A DNA stretch of 64,000 bases from Nocardia amamiensis NBRC 102102 (GCF_001612745.1 NZ_BDBA01000025.1:27168-91167), one strand, 5' to 3'. Positions 7,647 to 18,131 are shown, numbered from the stretch's first letter. Numbers and translations: made by a program. The notes: a model not told the origin generated them from the sequence alone.

Positions 7647-8547
7647 AGATCACCTTCTCGATTCCGGCCAGTGCCTCCGCGTAGATGTCGTCGGCGTCCA
7701 ACCTGCGTAGTTCCTCGGCGAGGCAGTCGCGCGTCTCCCTGCGGGCCAAAGCGATCCGCTGCACCGGGTCGCCGGTGCGGGTGAGCGTGGCCGTGCGACC
7801 GGTTTGCGGTCGCTCGATCGCGATGGAGACCGTGCGGCGATGCAGTTCCACGTGCAAGGGTCCGGTGCGGCGGCGGACCGGGCAGCCCAGCCGCGCCGCC
7901 AACCATCCCGCCAGCATGTCCAGGGCGGGTTCATCGCGCAGCCCGGACACCGTCGCCGACTCCACCAGCTCGAACGGCGGCTCGTCCATGGCGGCGGCCA
8001 GCAGCGCGCGCCAGTAGGTGATCCGGCTCCAGGCCAGATCGGAGTCGCCGGTCGCGTAGGAGCCGAGCCGCTTCTTGATCGCTGCCTGCGGATCCGGCGC
8101 GAACGTGGCGTCGGTGATGCGCCGGGTCGCCAGCCGGCCCACCGAGTCCTTGGACGGGAACTCCGGGGCTCCGCGCGGCCACCAGGCGACCACCGGCGTA
8201 TCCGGCAGGAGGAACGGGATGACGACGCTGCTTTCGTGGTTGATCAGCTCGCCCTGCAGGCGCAGCACGATCACCTCGGCCGCTCCCGCGTCGCCGCCGA
8301 CCCGGATCTGCGCGTCCAGGCGGGTGGCGGCTGCGCGGTCACCGCGTGCGAGGACCACCACGCGGCAGGGGTGCTCGCGGCTGGCGTCGTTCGCGGCGTC
8401 GATCGCGTCCTCGGCCTCCGAGCTGTCCAGCGTGCACACCACCAGGGTGAGCACCCGGCCTACGGTGATCACGCCGTTGCTCTCGCGCAATTGCACGAGA
8501 CGTTTGGTGACCTCGCCGGTCTTGGTCTCCGGCATGTCGACGATCAC
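7639..8547 (-). CDS. opcA: Glucose-6-phosphate dehydrogenase assembly protein OpcA
   Basis: A 302-residue protein that in actinobacteria and cyanobacteria assists activity and assembly of glucose-6-phosphate dehydrogenase. The segment VIPFLLPDTPVVAWWP is a hallmark of OpcA, as is the N-terminal VIVDMPETKTGEV. I place the start at GTG 8547: it gives the typical N-terminus and forms a 4-bp GTGA overlap with the zwf stop. The long open frame further upstream is antisense-like read-through in zwf and is not part of the gene. The gene sits between zwf and pgl as in mycobacteria. Confidence 0.93.
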   Translation of the reverse strand: MIVDMPETKTGEVTKRLVQLRESNGVITVGRVLTLVVCTLDSSEAEDAIDAANDASREHPCRVVVLARGDRAAATRLDAQIRVGGDAGAAEVIVLRLQGELINHESSVVIPFLLPDTPVVAWWPRGAPEFPSKDSVGRLATRRITDATFAPDPQAAIKKRLGSYATGDSDLAWSRITYWRALLAAAMDEPPFELVESATVSGLRDEPALDMLAGWLAARLGCPVRRRTGPLHVELHRRTVSIAIERPQTGRTATLTRTGDPVQRIALARRETRDCLAEELRRLDADDIYAEALAGIEKVIYE

Positions 8548-10121
8548 GGCCGCCGCCATTCCCGCCCGGTGCGGGCGAGCATCTCCTCGGCCGACGCCGG
8601 GCCCCAGGTGCCCGCCTCGTACGGTTCCGGTTTGCCGTCGGCGGCCCACTGCTCGAGCACCGGGTCCAGGATGCGCCAGGACAATTCGACCTCCGCGTTG
8701 ACCGGGAACAGCGACGGCACCCCGAGCAGCACGTCGAGGATCAGGCGTTCGTAGGCCTCGGGGGAGGACTCGGTGAACGCCTCGCCATAGCTGAAGTCCA
8801 TGTTGACATCGCGCACTTCCATGCCGGAGCCCGGCACCTTCGAGCCGAACCGCGTGGTGATGCCCTCGTCCGGCTGCACCCGGATGACCAGCGCGTTCTG
8901 CCCGAGTTCCTCGGTCATGGTCTGGTCGAACGGCAGGTGCGGCGCCCGCTTGAAGATCACCGCGATCTCGGTGACCCTGCGCCCCAATCGTTTTCCGGTG
9001 CGCAGGAAGAACGGGACGCCCGCCCAGCGGCGGGTGTCGACCTCCAGGCTGATCGCGGCATAGGTCTCGGTCCGCGAATTCGGATCGAACCCTTCCTCGT
9101 CCAGCAGTCCGACCACGTGCTCGCTGCCTTGCCAGCCCTCCGCGTATTGCCCGCGCGCGGTGGTCTCGTCCAGCGGTTCGATGAGCTTGGTCGCCGAGAG
9201 CACTTTGATCTTCTCGGTCTGCAGCTGCCTGGGCTCGAAGCTGATCGGCTCCTCCATGGCGGTGAGCGCCAGCAGTTGCAGCAAATGGTTCTGGATCACG
9301 TCGCGCGCGGCGCCGATGCCGTCGTAATACCCGGCGCGACCACCCAGGCCGATGTCCTCGGCCATGGTTATCTGCACATGGTCGACGAAGTTGGCGTTCC
9401 AGATCGGCTCGTACAACTGGTTGGCGAAGCGCAGCGCCAAGATGTTCTGCACCGTCTCCTTGCCGAGGTAGTGGTCGATGCGGAACACCGTCTCCTCCGG
9501 GAACACCCGGTTGACCAGCGCGTTGAGTTCCTGGGCGCTTTCCAGGTCGTGCCCGAACGGCTTCTCGATCACCACTCGCCGCCACGGCTTGCGGCCCGCT
9601 CCGTCGAACCCTTTCGTCTGCGCCAAGCCGTGCCCGGAGAGCTGATCCAGCACGACAGGGAACGTCTTCGGCGGGATGGACAGGTAGAAGGCGTGATTGC
9701 CGCCCGTGCCGCGCTCCTTGTCCAGGGTGGCCAGGGTGTCGGCGAGCCGGTCGAATGCCGCGTCGTCGTCGAAGCTGCCCTGGACGAAGCGGATGCCCTC
9801 CGCGAGCTGGTCCCACACTTCCTGGCGGAATGGGGTGCGCGAATGCGTTTTCACCGCGTCGAGGACGACCGCGGCGAAGTCCTCGTCGGCGTAGTCGCGG
9901 CGGGCGAAGCCGACCAAGCCGAAAGCCGGGGGCAACAGCCCCCGGTTGGCCAGGTCGTAGATGGCCGGCATCAGCTTCTTCCGGGACAGGTCACCCGTGA
10001 CCCCGAAGATCACCATGCTGCACGGTCCCGCGATGCGCGGAAGCCGCTGGTCCCGGCCGTCGCGCAGCGGGTTGTGCCAATCGTTCGCGGCCGCTCGACC
10101 CGTGGGGGCTGTACCGGCCAT
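8544..10121 (-). CDS. zwf: Glucose-6-phosphate 1-dehydrogenase
   Basis: A 525-residue enzyme oxidising glucose 6-phosphate to the lactone with NADP+ reduction. The cofactor-binding region VIFGVTGDLSRKKLMPAIY is near residues 37-55 and the catalytic RIDHYLGKE near 210, with the conserved KPWRRVVIEKPFG upstream of it. Length is normal for the family (about 490-515 plus a short N-terminal extension). The ATG at 10121 is 3 bp after the tal stop; the end overlaps opcA by 4 bp. The cytosolic enzyme feeds NADPH to biosynthesis and redox defence. Confidence 0.97.
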   Translation of the reverse strand: MAGTAPTGRAAANDWHNPLRDGRDQRLPRIAGPCSMVIFGVTGDLSRKKLMPAIYDLANRGLLPPAFGLVGFARRDYADEDFAAVVLDAVKTHSRTPFRQEVWDQLAEGIRFVQGSFDDDAAFDRLADTLATLDKERGTGGNHAFYLSIPPKTFPVVLDQLSGHGLAQTKGFDGAGRKPWRRVVIEKPFGHDLESAQELNALVNRVFPEETVFRIDHYLGKETVQNILALRFANQLYEPIWNANFVDHVQITMAEDIGLGGRAGYYDGIGAARDVIQNHLLQLLALTAMEEPISFEPRQLQTEKIKVLSATKLIEPLDETTARGQYAEGWQGSEHVVGLLDEEGFDPNSRTETYAAISLEVDTRRWAGVPFFLRTGKRLGRRVTEIAVIFKRAPHLPFDQTMTEELGQNALVIRVQPDEGITTRFGSKVPGSGMEVRDVNMDFSYGEAFTESSPEAYERLILDVLLGVPSLFPVNAEVELSWRILDPVLEQWAADGKPEPYEAGTWGPASAEEMLARTGREWRRP

Positions 10122-10124
10122 CGG

Positions 10125-11279
10125 TCAGCTGTTCCCGGACGCGTCAGAGCCGGACGCGGCGGCCGACGTCAACTCGGCGGCCGTGGCGGAAAGCAGCTCC
10201 TCCCACGACTTCTCGAACTTCTCCACGCCTTCGCGCTCGAGCACCTCGAACACGTCGTCCAGGTCGATGCCGACCGCGGCGAGCTGGTCGAAGACCTCCG
10301 TGGCCGCCGCGGCGTTCCCCCGGACGGTGTCGCCGCGGATCTCGCCGTGATCGGCGACCGCCTGGAGGGTCTTCTCCGGCAGCGTGTTCACCGTGTTCGG
10401 GGCGACCAGCTCGGTGACGTACATGGTGTCGGGGTAGTCCGGGTTCTTCACGCCCGTCGACGCCCACAGCGGCCGTTGGCGATTCGTGCCCGAAGCGGCC
10501 AGGTTCGTGTAGGTGGAGGTGTGCTTGCCACCGTCGAACACGTCCTGGTACTCGGCGTAGGCCAGGTGGGCGTTGGCGATACCGGCCTTCCCGCGCAGCG
10601 CGAGCGCCGCCTCGGTGCCGATCGCCTCCAGCCGCTTGTCGATCTCGGTGTCCACCCGGGACACGAAGAACGAAGCGACGGAATGGATCTTGGCCGGATC
10701 ATGCCCGGCGACCTTCGCCTGGCGCACTCCGTCCAGGTAGGCGCCCATCACCGCGCGGTAGCGCTGCACCGAGAAGATCAGCGTGACATTGACACTGATG
10801 CCCTCGGCGAGCACCGCGGTGATCGCGGGCAGGCCCGCCTCGGTGGCCGGGATCTTGATGAACAGGTTGGGCCGGTCGACGATCTTCCACAGCTCGACCG
10901 CCTGCGCGATGGACTTGTCCGCGTCGAACGCCAGGCGCGGATCGACCTCGATGGAGACCCGGCCGTCCACACCGCCGGTCGCTTCGAAGACCGGAGCGAA
11001 CACGTCGCAGGCCGCTCGGACGTCGTCGGTGGTGATGGTGCGAATGGCGGCATCGGCGTCGGCGCGTTGGGCGGCAAGCTCTTTCAGCTGGCTGTCGTAG
11101 CTGTGTCCCTGGCTGAGCGCGCCTTGGAAGATCGTCGGGTTGGTGGTGACCCCGACGACGCCACGGGTGGCGATCAGCTCGGCCAGGTTGCCGGAGCGGA
11201 TCCGGTCCCTGGACAGATCGTCGAGCCACACGGACACCCCCGCTGCCGACAGGGCGGCGAGGTTTTCGTTCTGAGCCAT
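10125..11279 (-). CDS. tal: Transaldolase
   Basis: A 384-residue enzyme exchanging a dihydroxyacetone unit between sedoheptulose 7-phosphate and glyceraldehyde 3-phosphate. Visible motifs are [10 protein letters not shown] near residue 40, the Schiff-base lysine region [14 protein letters not shown] near 150, and [13 protein letters not shown] after it. It belongs to the longer actinobacterial/cyanobacterial type (about 370-380 residues). It starts 5 bp after the tkt stop and ends 3 bp before zwf, so the operon is tightly packed. No irregularity was seen. Confidence 0.96.
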   Translation of the reverse strand: MAQNENLAALSAAGVSVWLDDLSRDRIRSGNLAELIATRGVVGVTTNPTIFQGALSQGHSYDSQLKELAAQRADADAAIRTITTDDVRAACDVFAPVFEATGGVDGRVSIEVDPRLAFDADKSIAQAVELWKIVDRPNLFIKIPATEAGLPAITAVLAEGISVNVTLIFSVQRYRAVMGAYLDGVRQAKVAGHDPAKIHSVASFFVSRVDTEIDKRLEAIGTEAALALRGKAGIANAHLAYAEYQDVFDGGKHTSTYTNLAASGTNRQRPLWASTGVKNPDYPDTMYVTELVAPNTVNTLPEKTLQAVADHGEIRGDTVRGNAAAATEVFDQLAAVGIDLDDVFEVLEREGVEKFEKSWEELLSATAAELTSAAASGSDASGNS

Positions 11280-11284
11280 GAGCG

Positions 11285-13426
11285 CTATCCCTTCACGTTC
11301 TCGAGCGTGCGCTGCGCGGCGGCAACGACGGCTTCCGGAGTGATACCGAATTCGCGGAACAGGGTCTTGTAGTCGGCGGAAGCGCCGAAGTGCTCGATCG
11401 ACACGATCTCGCCCGCGTCACCGGCGAACCGGTGCCACGGCATCGCGATACCGGCCTCGACGACGACGCGTGCGGTGATCGCGGGCGGAAGCACCTCGTC
11501 CCGGTACGCCTTGTCCTGCGCGTCGAACCACTCCACACACGGCATCGACACCACGCGGGTGGCGATGCCCTGCTCCTCCAGCGTAGTGCGGGCGGCGACG
11601 GCGAGCTGCAGCTCCGAACCGGTGGCGATCAGGATCACCTGCGGGGTGCCGGTGGACGCCTCGGCCAGGACGTAACCGCCCTTGGACACGCCCTCGTAGC
11701 TGGTGCCTTCCAGGATCGGCAGGTCCTGGCGGGTCAGCGCCAGCCCGGACGGGCCGTCCTGGTGCGGCGGCTCCGACACCGAGAAGTGCGAGGTGTGCTC
11801 GCTGCTGTCGCGCTCCAGGATGGTGCGCCAGGCATAGGTGGTCTCGTTGGCGTCGCCGGGACGGACGACGTTCAGGCCGGGGATGGCGCGCAGCGCGGCC
11901 AGGTGCTCGATCGGCTGATGCGTCGGGCCGTCCTCACCAAGGCCGATGGAGTCGTGCGTCCACACGTAGATCGAGGGCACCCGCATCAGCGCGGCCAAGC
12001 GGACGGCAGGGCGCATGTAGTCGCTGAAGACCAGGAAGGTGCCGCCGTACGGGCGGGTGGGGCCGTGCAGCGCGATGCCGTTGAGGATCGCGGCCATCGC
12101 GTGCTCGCGGACACCGAAGTGCAGGGTGCGGCCGTACGGGTTGGCCTTCCACATGCCGGTGGAGATCGACTCCGGCCCGAAGCTGGGCTGGTCGGGCATG
12201 GTGGTGTTGTTGGACTCGGCCAGGTCGGCCGAACCGCCCCACAGCTCCGGCAGCAACGGGGCCAGCGCGGCGAGCACCTTGCCGGAGGCCTTGCGGGTGG
12301 CCATGCCCTTCGGATCCGGTTCGTAGGTGGGCAGATTCGCGGCCCAGTTCTCCGGCAGCCGCCGGGCGGCGAGGCGGTCGAACAGCGCCTTGTTCTCCGG
12401 GTTGGCCGCGGCCCACGCGTCGAACGACTTCTGCCACTCCGCGTGCGCCTGCCTGCCGCGGTCGACGACCTTGCGGGTGTGCGCGATCACCGCCGGGTCC
12501 ACCTCGAAGCTCTGCTCGGGGTCGAAGCCGAGCACCTTCTTGGTCGCGGCGACCTCGTCGGCGCCCAGCGCGGCACCGTGCGCGGAGCCGGTGTTCATCT
12601 TGCTGGGCGCCGGGTAGCCGATGATGGTGCGCAGCACGATGATCGAGGGCTTGTCGGTCTCGGCCTTGGCGGCGGCCAGCGCGGTCTCGATGGCGACCAC
12701 GTCCTCGCCGCCCTCGACCACCTGCACGTGCCAGCCGTAGGCCGCGTAGCGCTCGGCGACGTCCTCGGTGAAGGCGATGGTGGTGTCGTCCTCGATGGAG
12801 ATCTTGTTGTCGTCGTAGATCACGACCAGGTTGCCCAGCTGCTGGGTGCCCGCGAGCGACGACGCCTCGGAGGTGACGCCCTCCTCCAGGTCACCGTCGG
12901 AGGCGACCACGTAGATGAAGTGGTCGAACGGGCTCGTGCCCGGCGCGGCGTCCGGGTCGAACAGACCGCGCTCGCGCCGCGCCGCCATCGCCATGCCGAC
13001 CGCCGACGCCAGGCCCTGGCCGAGCGGGCCGGTGGTGATCTCGACGCCGTCGGTGTGGCGGAACTCCGGGTGACCCGGGGTGAGCGAGCCCCACTTGCGC
13101 AGGTTCTTCAGGTCGTCCAGTTCCAGGCCGTAGCCCGACAGATACAGCTGGATGTACTGGGTGAGGCTGGAGTGGCCGCACGACAGCACGAACCGGTCCC
13201 GGCCGACCCAGCTGGGATCGGTGGGGTCGATGTGCATGGTGCGCTGGTAGAGGGTGTACGCCAGTGGCGCCAGGCTCATCGCGGTACCGGGGTGACCGTT
13301 TCCGGTGTTCTGCACCGCGTCGGCGGCGAGGACCCGAATGGTGTCGACAGCCTTGGTGTCCAGATCCGTCCAGTCGTCCGGGTGGTTCGGCTGAGTGAGG
13401 GCGCGGATGTCGTCTGTGATCGACAC
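11285..13426 (-). CDS. tkt: Transketolase
   Basis: A 713-residue ThDP enzyme of the non-oxidative pentose phosphate branch. Motifs: [16 protein letters not shown] near residue 38, the ThDP/metal site region [18 protein letters not shown] near 165 (the usual first Gly is Ser), [17 protein letters not shown] near 480, and a C-terminal domain ending in [11 protein letters not shown] set the start at GTG 13426 ([16 protein letters not shown]), which gives the usual length and has AGGAG about 10 nt upstream; the frame continues for another 94 codons with no family similarity. First gene of the operon, divergent from ctaB. Confidence 0.96.
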   Translation of the reverse strand: MSITDDIRALTQPNHPDDWTDLDTKAVDTIRVLAADAVQNTGNGHPGTAMSLAPLAYTLYQRTMHIDPTDPSWVGRDRFVLSCGHSSLTQYIQLYLSGYGLELDDLKNLRKWGSLTPGHPEFRHTDGVEITTGPLGQGLASAVGMAMAARRERGLFDPDAAPGTSPFDHFIYVVASDGDLEEGVTSEASSLAGTQQLGNLVVIYDDNKISIEDDTTIAFTEDVAERYAAYGWHVQVVEGGEDVVAIETALAAAKAETDKPSIIVLRTIIGYPAPSKMNTGSAHGAALGADEVAATKKVLGFDPEQSFEVDPAVIAHTRKVVDRGRQAHAEWQKSFDAWAAANPENKALFDRLAARRLPENWAANLPTYEPDPKGMATRKASGKVLAALAPLLPELWGGSADLAESNNTTMPDQPSFGPESISTGMWKANPYGRTLHFGVREHAMAAILNGIALHGPTRPYGGTFLVFSDYMRPAVRLAALMRVPSIYVWTHDSIGLGEDGPTHQPIEHLAALRAIPGLNVVRPGDANETTYAWRTILERDSSEHTSHFSVSEPPHQDGPSGLALTRQDLPILEGTSYEGVSKGGYVLAEASTGTPQVILIATGSELQLAVAARTTLEEQGIATRVVSMPCVEWFDAQDKAYRDEVLPPAITARVVVEAGIAMPWHRFAGDAGEIVSIEHFGASADYKTLFREFGITPEAVVAAAQRTLENVKG

Positions 13427-14180
13427 GACCGAGGTTCTCCTGACATTGGTTCGTCGACGGCGGGTGGGTTCTGACGGCGGTGATCGCGCGGCAGCTACGG
13501 CGTGCATGCCGGGTTTATCCAACCACCCTAGATGTGCACGGTGACCGGCACAGCAGTAACCCTGTGTTGTTTTGCCGTGGCGTTTTGCGGCGCCCGCGGC
13601 GCTGCGTGTTCGCGCCCACGTTGCGGCTCGTGCCGGAGACGGCCGAGGTTGGTGATCGCTTCGCCTCCTGGGCGGCGAGCCGGTCTGCGAACAGTGATCC
13701 ACTGCCACGCGTCAACTGGCCTGGAGCGCGTTGATCGAGCGGCTGAACGCCGGTCGGCTGGGGAACGATGCTCGTGGACGCGAATCGGCTGTGCCGTGCT
13801 CGGGTGCTGCGTGTTCGCGCTCACGTTGCGGCCTCATCGGAGCCGGCAGAACTCCGGACCCGCGTCGAACTGCGTTTCGTATCAGGACGTAAGCCACGTG
13901 AACAAAACTGGTCGGACACAGGCGTACGACCTGTCTCGAGGGCGGATGGTCGAACGCGCGGAACGGCCCGTCTGGTGGGTCACATTCCCATGCCGTTGCG
14001 CGGGGGCGAGGGGAAGGGCGGGGGCGGCGGGGGTCTACCATCCTTTGTAGTAGTAGTCGCGCCGCACCGGTCGGAGAGGGCGCCGGGGCGGACGAAGGTC
14101 CGGTACAGGCACATCCGTACCAGCGGGACGAGCGCTGCTGGTCCATGCCGGATGCGATGCACAGCGTGCGAGGAGAGACA
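13427..14180. other. Divergent tkt/ctaB intergenic region
   Basis: This 754-bp stretch holds no convincing gene; the frames in it lack ribosome-binding sites and recognisable motifs. It should carry both promoters. A TAGGGT hexamer on the minus strand (13525-13530) is a possible -10 box for tkt, about 95 nt before its GTG. A 26-bp direct repeat (13601-13626 and 13806-13831) lies in its middle. Near 14001-14040 is a G-rich run on the plus strand. Confidence 0.5.
13601..13831. repeat. Pair of 26-bp direct repeats
   Basis: GCTGCGTGTTCGCGC then CCACGTTGCGG-like sequence occurs at 13601-13626 and again at 13806-13831, with one mismatch and a spacing of 205 bp between starts. A few flanking bases are also similar. 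It lies between the divergent tkt and ctaB genes. It could be paired regulator sites or a duplicated promoter fragment. Confidence 0.6.
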
Positions 14181-15170
14181 GTGCGGATTGGGCGACAGCC
14201 GGGTGGCGATGGTGCGCACGGCTCCTCCGCGACGGCGCTGGCCGACCGGTTCACGGGTCCGGGCCTACCGTCCCGGCTGCTGCGGCGGGTGCTGGCCTAC
14301 GTCGCGCTGACCAAGCCGAGGGTGATCGAGCTGCTGCTCGTCGCCACCATCCCGACCATGCTGCTCGCCGACCGCGGCACCATCGACATCCGCCTGATCC
14401 TGGCCACGCTGTTCGGCGGCTGGATGGGCGCGGCGAGCGCGAACACGCTCAACTGCGTCGCCGACGCCGACATCGACAAGGTGATGAAACGTACCGCCAA
14501 GCGGCCGCTGGCCCGGGAGGCGGTGCCGACGTCGAACGCCTTCGTCTTCGGCGTCGTCCTCGGCGTCGGCTCGTTCGCCTGGCTGTGGTGGCAGGCGAAC
14601 CTGCTCAGCGGCCTGCTCGTCGTCGCGACGATCCTGTTCTACGTCTTCGTCTACACGCTGGGCCTCAAGCGCCGCACCTCGCAGAACGTGGTGTGGGGTG
14701 GCGCGGCCGGATGCATGCCCGCGCTGGTCGGCTGGTCGGCGGTGACCGGCGGCATCGGCTGGCCCGCCATCGCGCTGTTCGGCGTCATATTCTTCTGGAC
14801 GCCGCCGCACACCTGGGCGCTGGCCATGCGCTACAAGGAGGACTACCGCGCGGCGGGAGTGCCGATGCTGCCGGTTGTGGCCACCGAGCAGACCGTCACC
14901 CGGCAGATCGTCATCTACACCTGGCTGACCGTGCTCACCACGCTGGCCCTCGTGCCGGCGACCGGTGTCATCTACGCGGCCGTCGCGCTGGTGGCCGGAG
15001 CGTGGTTCCTGCTCATGGCCCACCAGCTGTACGCGGGTGTGCGGCGCGGCGAATCGGTGAAGCCGCTGCGGCTGTTCCTGCAGTCGAACAACTACCTGGC
15101 CGTGGTGTTCTGCGGACTTGCGGTGGACTCGGTGCTCGGCTGGGACACCATCGGCAGCTTCTTCAGCTGA
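14181..15170 (+). CDS. ctaB: Protoheme IX farnesyltransferase (heme O synthase)
   Basis: A 329-residue polytopic membrane protein of the UbiA superfamily that transfers a farnesyl group to heme b, giving heme O for the aa3 oxidase. The prenyl-diphosphate motif [20 protein letters not shown] is near residue 90 and the second acidic region ([19 protein letters not shown]) near 215; about eight to nine helices are visible. I chose GTG 14181 because AGGAG at 14171-14175 precedes it; an upstream ATG at 14145 is the alternative. The product is the substrate for CtaA, encoded at 27050-28018. Its stop overlaps the convergent monooxygenase remnant. Confidence 0.94.
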   Translation: MRIGRQPGGDGAHGSSATALADRFTGPGLPSRLLRRVLAYVALTKPRVIELLLVATIPTMLLADRGTIDIRLILATLFGGWMGAASANTLNCVADADIDKVMKRTAKRPLAREAVPTSNAFVFGVVLGVGSFAWLWWQANLLSGLLVVATILFYVFVYTLGLKRRTSQNVVWGGAAGCMPALVGWSAVTGGIGWPAIALFGVIFFWTPPHTWALAMRYKEDYRAAGVPMLPVVATEQTVTRQIVIYTWLTVLTTLALVPATGVIYAAVALVAGAWFLLMAHQLYAGVRRGESVKPLRLFLQSNNYLAVVFCGLAVDSVLGWDTIGSFFS

Positions 15171-15969
15171 TCGCGCCCACGTAGCCGTCCGGGCGCACGA
15201 GGACCCGGGAGCCCTCGGTCGCTGCATAGGCGGCGTGCGCGTGCCCATCGATGTCGACTACGTACGGCCCTGCGACCACGGTTCCGGGCCGGACCACCGC
15301 ATACGCGGGCACGCCCGGCTCGGTATCGGCGGGAACGCCGAACGACAGCAGCGTCGCGTGTGGTCCGCGGAACAGGTCGAACAGCCGCACCGGTCGTCCC
15401 GCGTCATCCTTCAGCGGCGCGTCCGGCGCGCGATCACCGACGGCCAGTGCCGTGCGGACGGCGGGATCGCGGTAGCTGATGTCCAACTGCTGGGTCTCCG
15501 GTCCGCGGTCCATCGCGTCCTCGGCGCCGTCGACCAGCTTGTCCAGCAACTCCGAACTCAGCCCGAGAACCCAGGCGGCCACCATCCGGCGCTCGGCCGC
15601 ATAGCTGTCCAAGAGCGTGTCGTTACCGTCGAGCGCGGCGGCCAGTTTCCAGCCCAGGTTGTACGCATCCTGGATACCGGTGTTCATGCCCTGCCCGCCG
15701 GTGGGTGGGTGCACGTGCGCGGCGTCACCGGCCAGGAAGACCCGTCCGTCGCGGAACCGTTGCGCCAGGCGGACATTCGGCCGCCACACCGTCGCCCAGG
15801 TGAGGTCGCTGAGGATGATGTCGTCGTGTCCGCAATAGCGGTCCACGTACTCCTGCAGCACAGCGTTATTCACCGACAACCAGGCCGGTCTGTTGCGTAC
15901 GTGCCAGCGATCGAGGCGGTCCAATTCCTCAGCCCTGCATGGGATCGCGGAATGATTGCCGGAGGCCAC
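15163..15969 (-). pseudogene. FAD-dependent aromatic monooxygenase, N-terminally truncated remnant
   Basis: This 268-residue frame corresponds to the C-terminal half of PheA/TfdB-type flavin hydroxylases (normally about 500 residues). The second FAD motif GDAAHVHPPTGGQGMNTGIQ is near residue 78 and the thioredoxin-like C-terminal domain follows (RLFDLFRGPHATLLSFG). The N-terminal GxGxxG dinucleotide-binding domain is missing, and no continuation was found in the 350 bp upstream in any minus-strand frame. Without it the enzyme cannot be functional, so I call a pseudogene. The 3' end overlaps ctaB by 8 bp in convergent orientation. Confidence 0.75.
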
Positions 15970-16321
15970 CGAGCGGAAGCTGTTGGGATAGCCCGAATGC
16001 TCGACGCTGGAGCGCCCGCATCAGGTTTACCTCGAGACCGAGGGAGAACTGGAATAGCCGAACGATTGCAGCCGGGTTATGCTGCGGGCTGACCGGCCCA
16101 CCCGGAAACCGGGGTCTTCCATTGTGATCCGATCGAGAGCACCATGGGAAACAGCCCGGTTTGTTCATCAGGGGACGTGCCGGAGGGCCGGATCCCTGTT
16201 CAGGGCAGCACAATTGGATCCCTATTCGCCACGCCCCACGCGTGCTGCCGATTCGATGCCGGCGGCCGGGCGCTTATGTTCGGGGCCGCGGTGAATCGAC
16301 TCGTGATTGCAGGTAACCATC
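15970..16321. other. Intergenic region between monooxygenase remnant and secreted protein gene
   Basis: No gene is recognised in these 352 bp. Short minus-strand frames here do not resemble the missing half of the monooxygenase. The right end should contain the promoter of the secreted protein gene that starts at 16322. Confidence 0.4.
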
Positions 16322-16846
16322 ATGATCATTGCGAAAATCGCCGCAACAGCACTTCTTTCCGCCGCCGCACTGGGCGTCACGGCTGCGACCGGCCATGGCG
16401 AGGCGGGCGTGGCCGGTGCGGAAATCAGCGGTGTCGACCAGGGTGTCGCGTACACGGCCGCGGTGGCATCCGACCGGTCCAGTGCGACCGTCACCCTTGC
16501 CTCGGGCTCGTTCGTTCTGACACCCACCGGGGTATCCGTGGCGGCGCCGGACGGTTCGGTAATCGGCCAGGTGCCGACGACGGTGCGCAGCGTCTCGGGC
16601 CAGGAGGTGCGGGTGGCGCCCGACATCGATGCCACCGCGACGACCTTGACCCTGACTCCCGTCGGCACGGCGACACCGGAGCCGGATGCGCCGCAGTTCA
16701 TCGGTGACGCCGGCACCACGGTCGCCGGCGTGTTGATCGGTTGCGCCGTGGGTGCGCTGATCGGCCTCATTTTCCTGATCGTCGGGGCGCTTCCCGGCTG
16801 TGTCATCGGCGGGATCATCGGAGGTATCGCCGGCGCCAACCAGTGA
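16322..16846 (+). CDS. Secreted or membrane-anchored protein with C-terminal glycine-zipper helix (DUF8020-like)
   Basis: A 174-residue protein. An N-terminal signal-like segment (KIAATALLSAAALGVTAATG) is followed by a beta-rich domain of about 100 residues (GVDQGVAYTAAVASDRSSATVTL...) and a C-terminal hydrophobic hairpin rich in Gly and Ala (VAGVLIGCAVGALIGLIF, then GGIIGGIAGANQ). I recall similar Nocardia proteins under DUF8020, not checked. I chose ATG 16322 over the TTG at 16307. A strong hairpin terminator follows at 16873-16902. The function is unknown; envelope location is inferred from the signal and helices. Confidence 0.7.
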   Translation: MIIAKIAATALLSAAALGVTAATGHGEAGVAGAEISGVDQGVAYTAAVASDRSSATVTLASGSFVLTPTGVSVAAPDGSVIGQVPTTVRSVSGQEVRVAPDIDATATTLTLTPVGTATPEPDAPQFIGDAGTTVAGVLIGCAVGALIGLIFLIVGALPGCVIGGIIGGIAGANQ

Positions 16847-16872
16847 TGCGACAGCTCACCCGACAATGCTCC

Positions 16873-16902
16873 GGTCGGCGCGGACGATTCTCCGCGCCGA
16901 CC
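16873..16902. terminator. Perfect 12-bp stem hairpin, probably bidirectional terminator
   Basis: GGTCGGCGCGGA and its exact complement TCCGCGCCGACC are separated by a 6-nt loop. It lies between the convergent secreted-protein gene (stop 16846) and qor (stop 17105). There is no long T-run on either side, as is common for actinobacterial terminators. Confidence 0.7.
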
Positions 16903-17104
16903 GATCCGTGCCCGGGGCTCTGTCCGGGATGTCACCACGTCATCGCGACGTCTCCGGCCTCTACGGCCTCATCCGCACCGCGCAGTATGGCTCCACATAC
17001 GAGACTGTTCGGTTGCGGCGACTCGGAGAATCATCGCCTGGGCGCTTCTTTGCCGTGGAAGAACCCTTACGGTGGGCCACCCGTCGAGTCGCCCCTGCTC
17101 GAGT

Positions 17105-18070
17105 TCACGGAAGAAGGACGATGGAGCCGGTGGTCTTGCGGCCTTCCAGGTCGCGGTGGGCCTGCTCGGCATCGGCGAGCGGGTAGGTCGCGCCGATCCG
17201 GATGTTCAATGTGCCGTTGGCGATGGCGTCGAGGACATCGCCTGCGCGCCAGGCGAGTTCGGCGCGGTCGCGGGTGTAGTGCACGAGGCTGGGACGGGTG
17301 ACGAACAGCGAACCGGACGTGCTGAGGCGCAGCAGGTCGAACGGCGGCACCGGCCCGCTCGCGCCGCCGAACAGGGCGAGCATGCCGCGCACACGCAACG
17401 ACGCCAGGCTGGATTCGAAGGTGGCCGCGCCGACGCCGTCGTAGACCGCGGCCACGCCGACCCCGTCGGTGAGTTTGCGCACCTGGCCCGCGAGCTCGTC
17501 GCCGTAGCGCAGCACCTCGGCCGCGCCCGCCGCGCGGGACAGGGTCTCCTTGTCGTCGGAGGACACGGTTGTGATCACGCGCACGCCGCGCGCCGTGAGC
17601 AGCTGGGTCAGGATCAGCCCGACACCGCCCGCGCCCGCGTGCACCAGCACGGTCTCCCCGGGCTCCGGCTTGTAGATGGATTCGATGAGGTAGTGCGCGG
17701 TCATGCCCTGCAACAGCGCCGACGCGGCCACCGGCGGATCGACTCGCTCCGGTACCGCGACGGCGACGGCGGCGTTCACCGCGACCTTCGCTGCGTAGCT
17801 GCCCGGCGCGGCTGCCCAGGCGACCCGGTCGCCGACCGAGAACTCGGTGACATTCGCGCCGACCTCAGCGACGACGCCGGTGCCCTCCGAGCCCGGGATA
17901 TAGGGGACGTCCTGTGGGTAGCGCCCGGTGCGAACGTAGGTGTCGATGAAGTTGACACCGATCGCCTGCGTGTCGACCAGCAACTGGTCCGGTCCGATCT
18001 GCGGATCGGGCACTTCCACGTACTTCAGGACCTCGGGACCGCCGTGCTCGGAAACCTGAATGGCGCGCAT
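17105..18070 (-). CDS. qor: NADPH:quinone oxidoreductase (MDR family)
   Basis: A 321-residue zinc-free medium-chain dehydrogenase. It starts MRAIQVSEHGGPEVLKY, typical of quinone oxidoreductases, has the PGSEGTGVV segment near residue 60, and the nucleotide-binding HAGAGGVGLILTQL near 145. It lacks the structural zinc cysteines of alcohol dehydrogenases. It should transfer hydride from NADPH to quinones. I place the start at ATG 18070; the frame continues far upstream but overlaps the divergent gene at 18132. M. tuberculosis has qor at the equivalent place between ctaB and ctaA. Confidence 0.9.
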   Translation of the reverse strand: MRAIQVSEHGGPEVLKYVEVPDPQIGPDQLLVDTQAIGVNFIDTYVRTGRYPQDVPYIPGSEGTGVVAEVGANVTEFSVGDRVAWAAAPGSYAAKVAVNAAVAVAVPERVDPPVAASALLQGMTAHYLIESIYKPEPGETVLVHAGAGGVGLILTQLLTARGVRVITTVSSDDKETLSRAAGAAEVLRYGDELAGQVRKLTDGVGVAAVYDGVGAATFESSLASLRVRGMLALFGGASGPVPPFDLLRLSTSGSLFVTRPSLVHYTRDRAELAWRAGDVLDAIANGTLNIRIGATYPLADAEQAHRDLEGRKTTGSIVLLP

Positions 18071-18131
18071 GAGATCCAGTTGTACACCCGAGGGGCTGGA
18101 CCGCATCCTACCGGTCGGTAAACTGCCTGCC

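Noticed and set aside
8937..11372. 811-codon open frame on the plus strand
   Set aside because: It lies wholly antisense to zwf, tal and the end of tkt; long open frames opposite high-GC genes are expected. Its translation is low-complexity and shows no family motif.
11390..13474. 694-codon open frame on the plus strand
   Set aside because: Antisense to tkt; no ribosome-binding site and no recognisable domain.
13427..14180. Short frames between tkt and ctaB as genes
   Set aside because: Frames of 98-180 codons on both strands lack ribosome-binding sites, have no motif and overlap each other.
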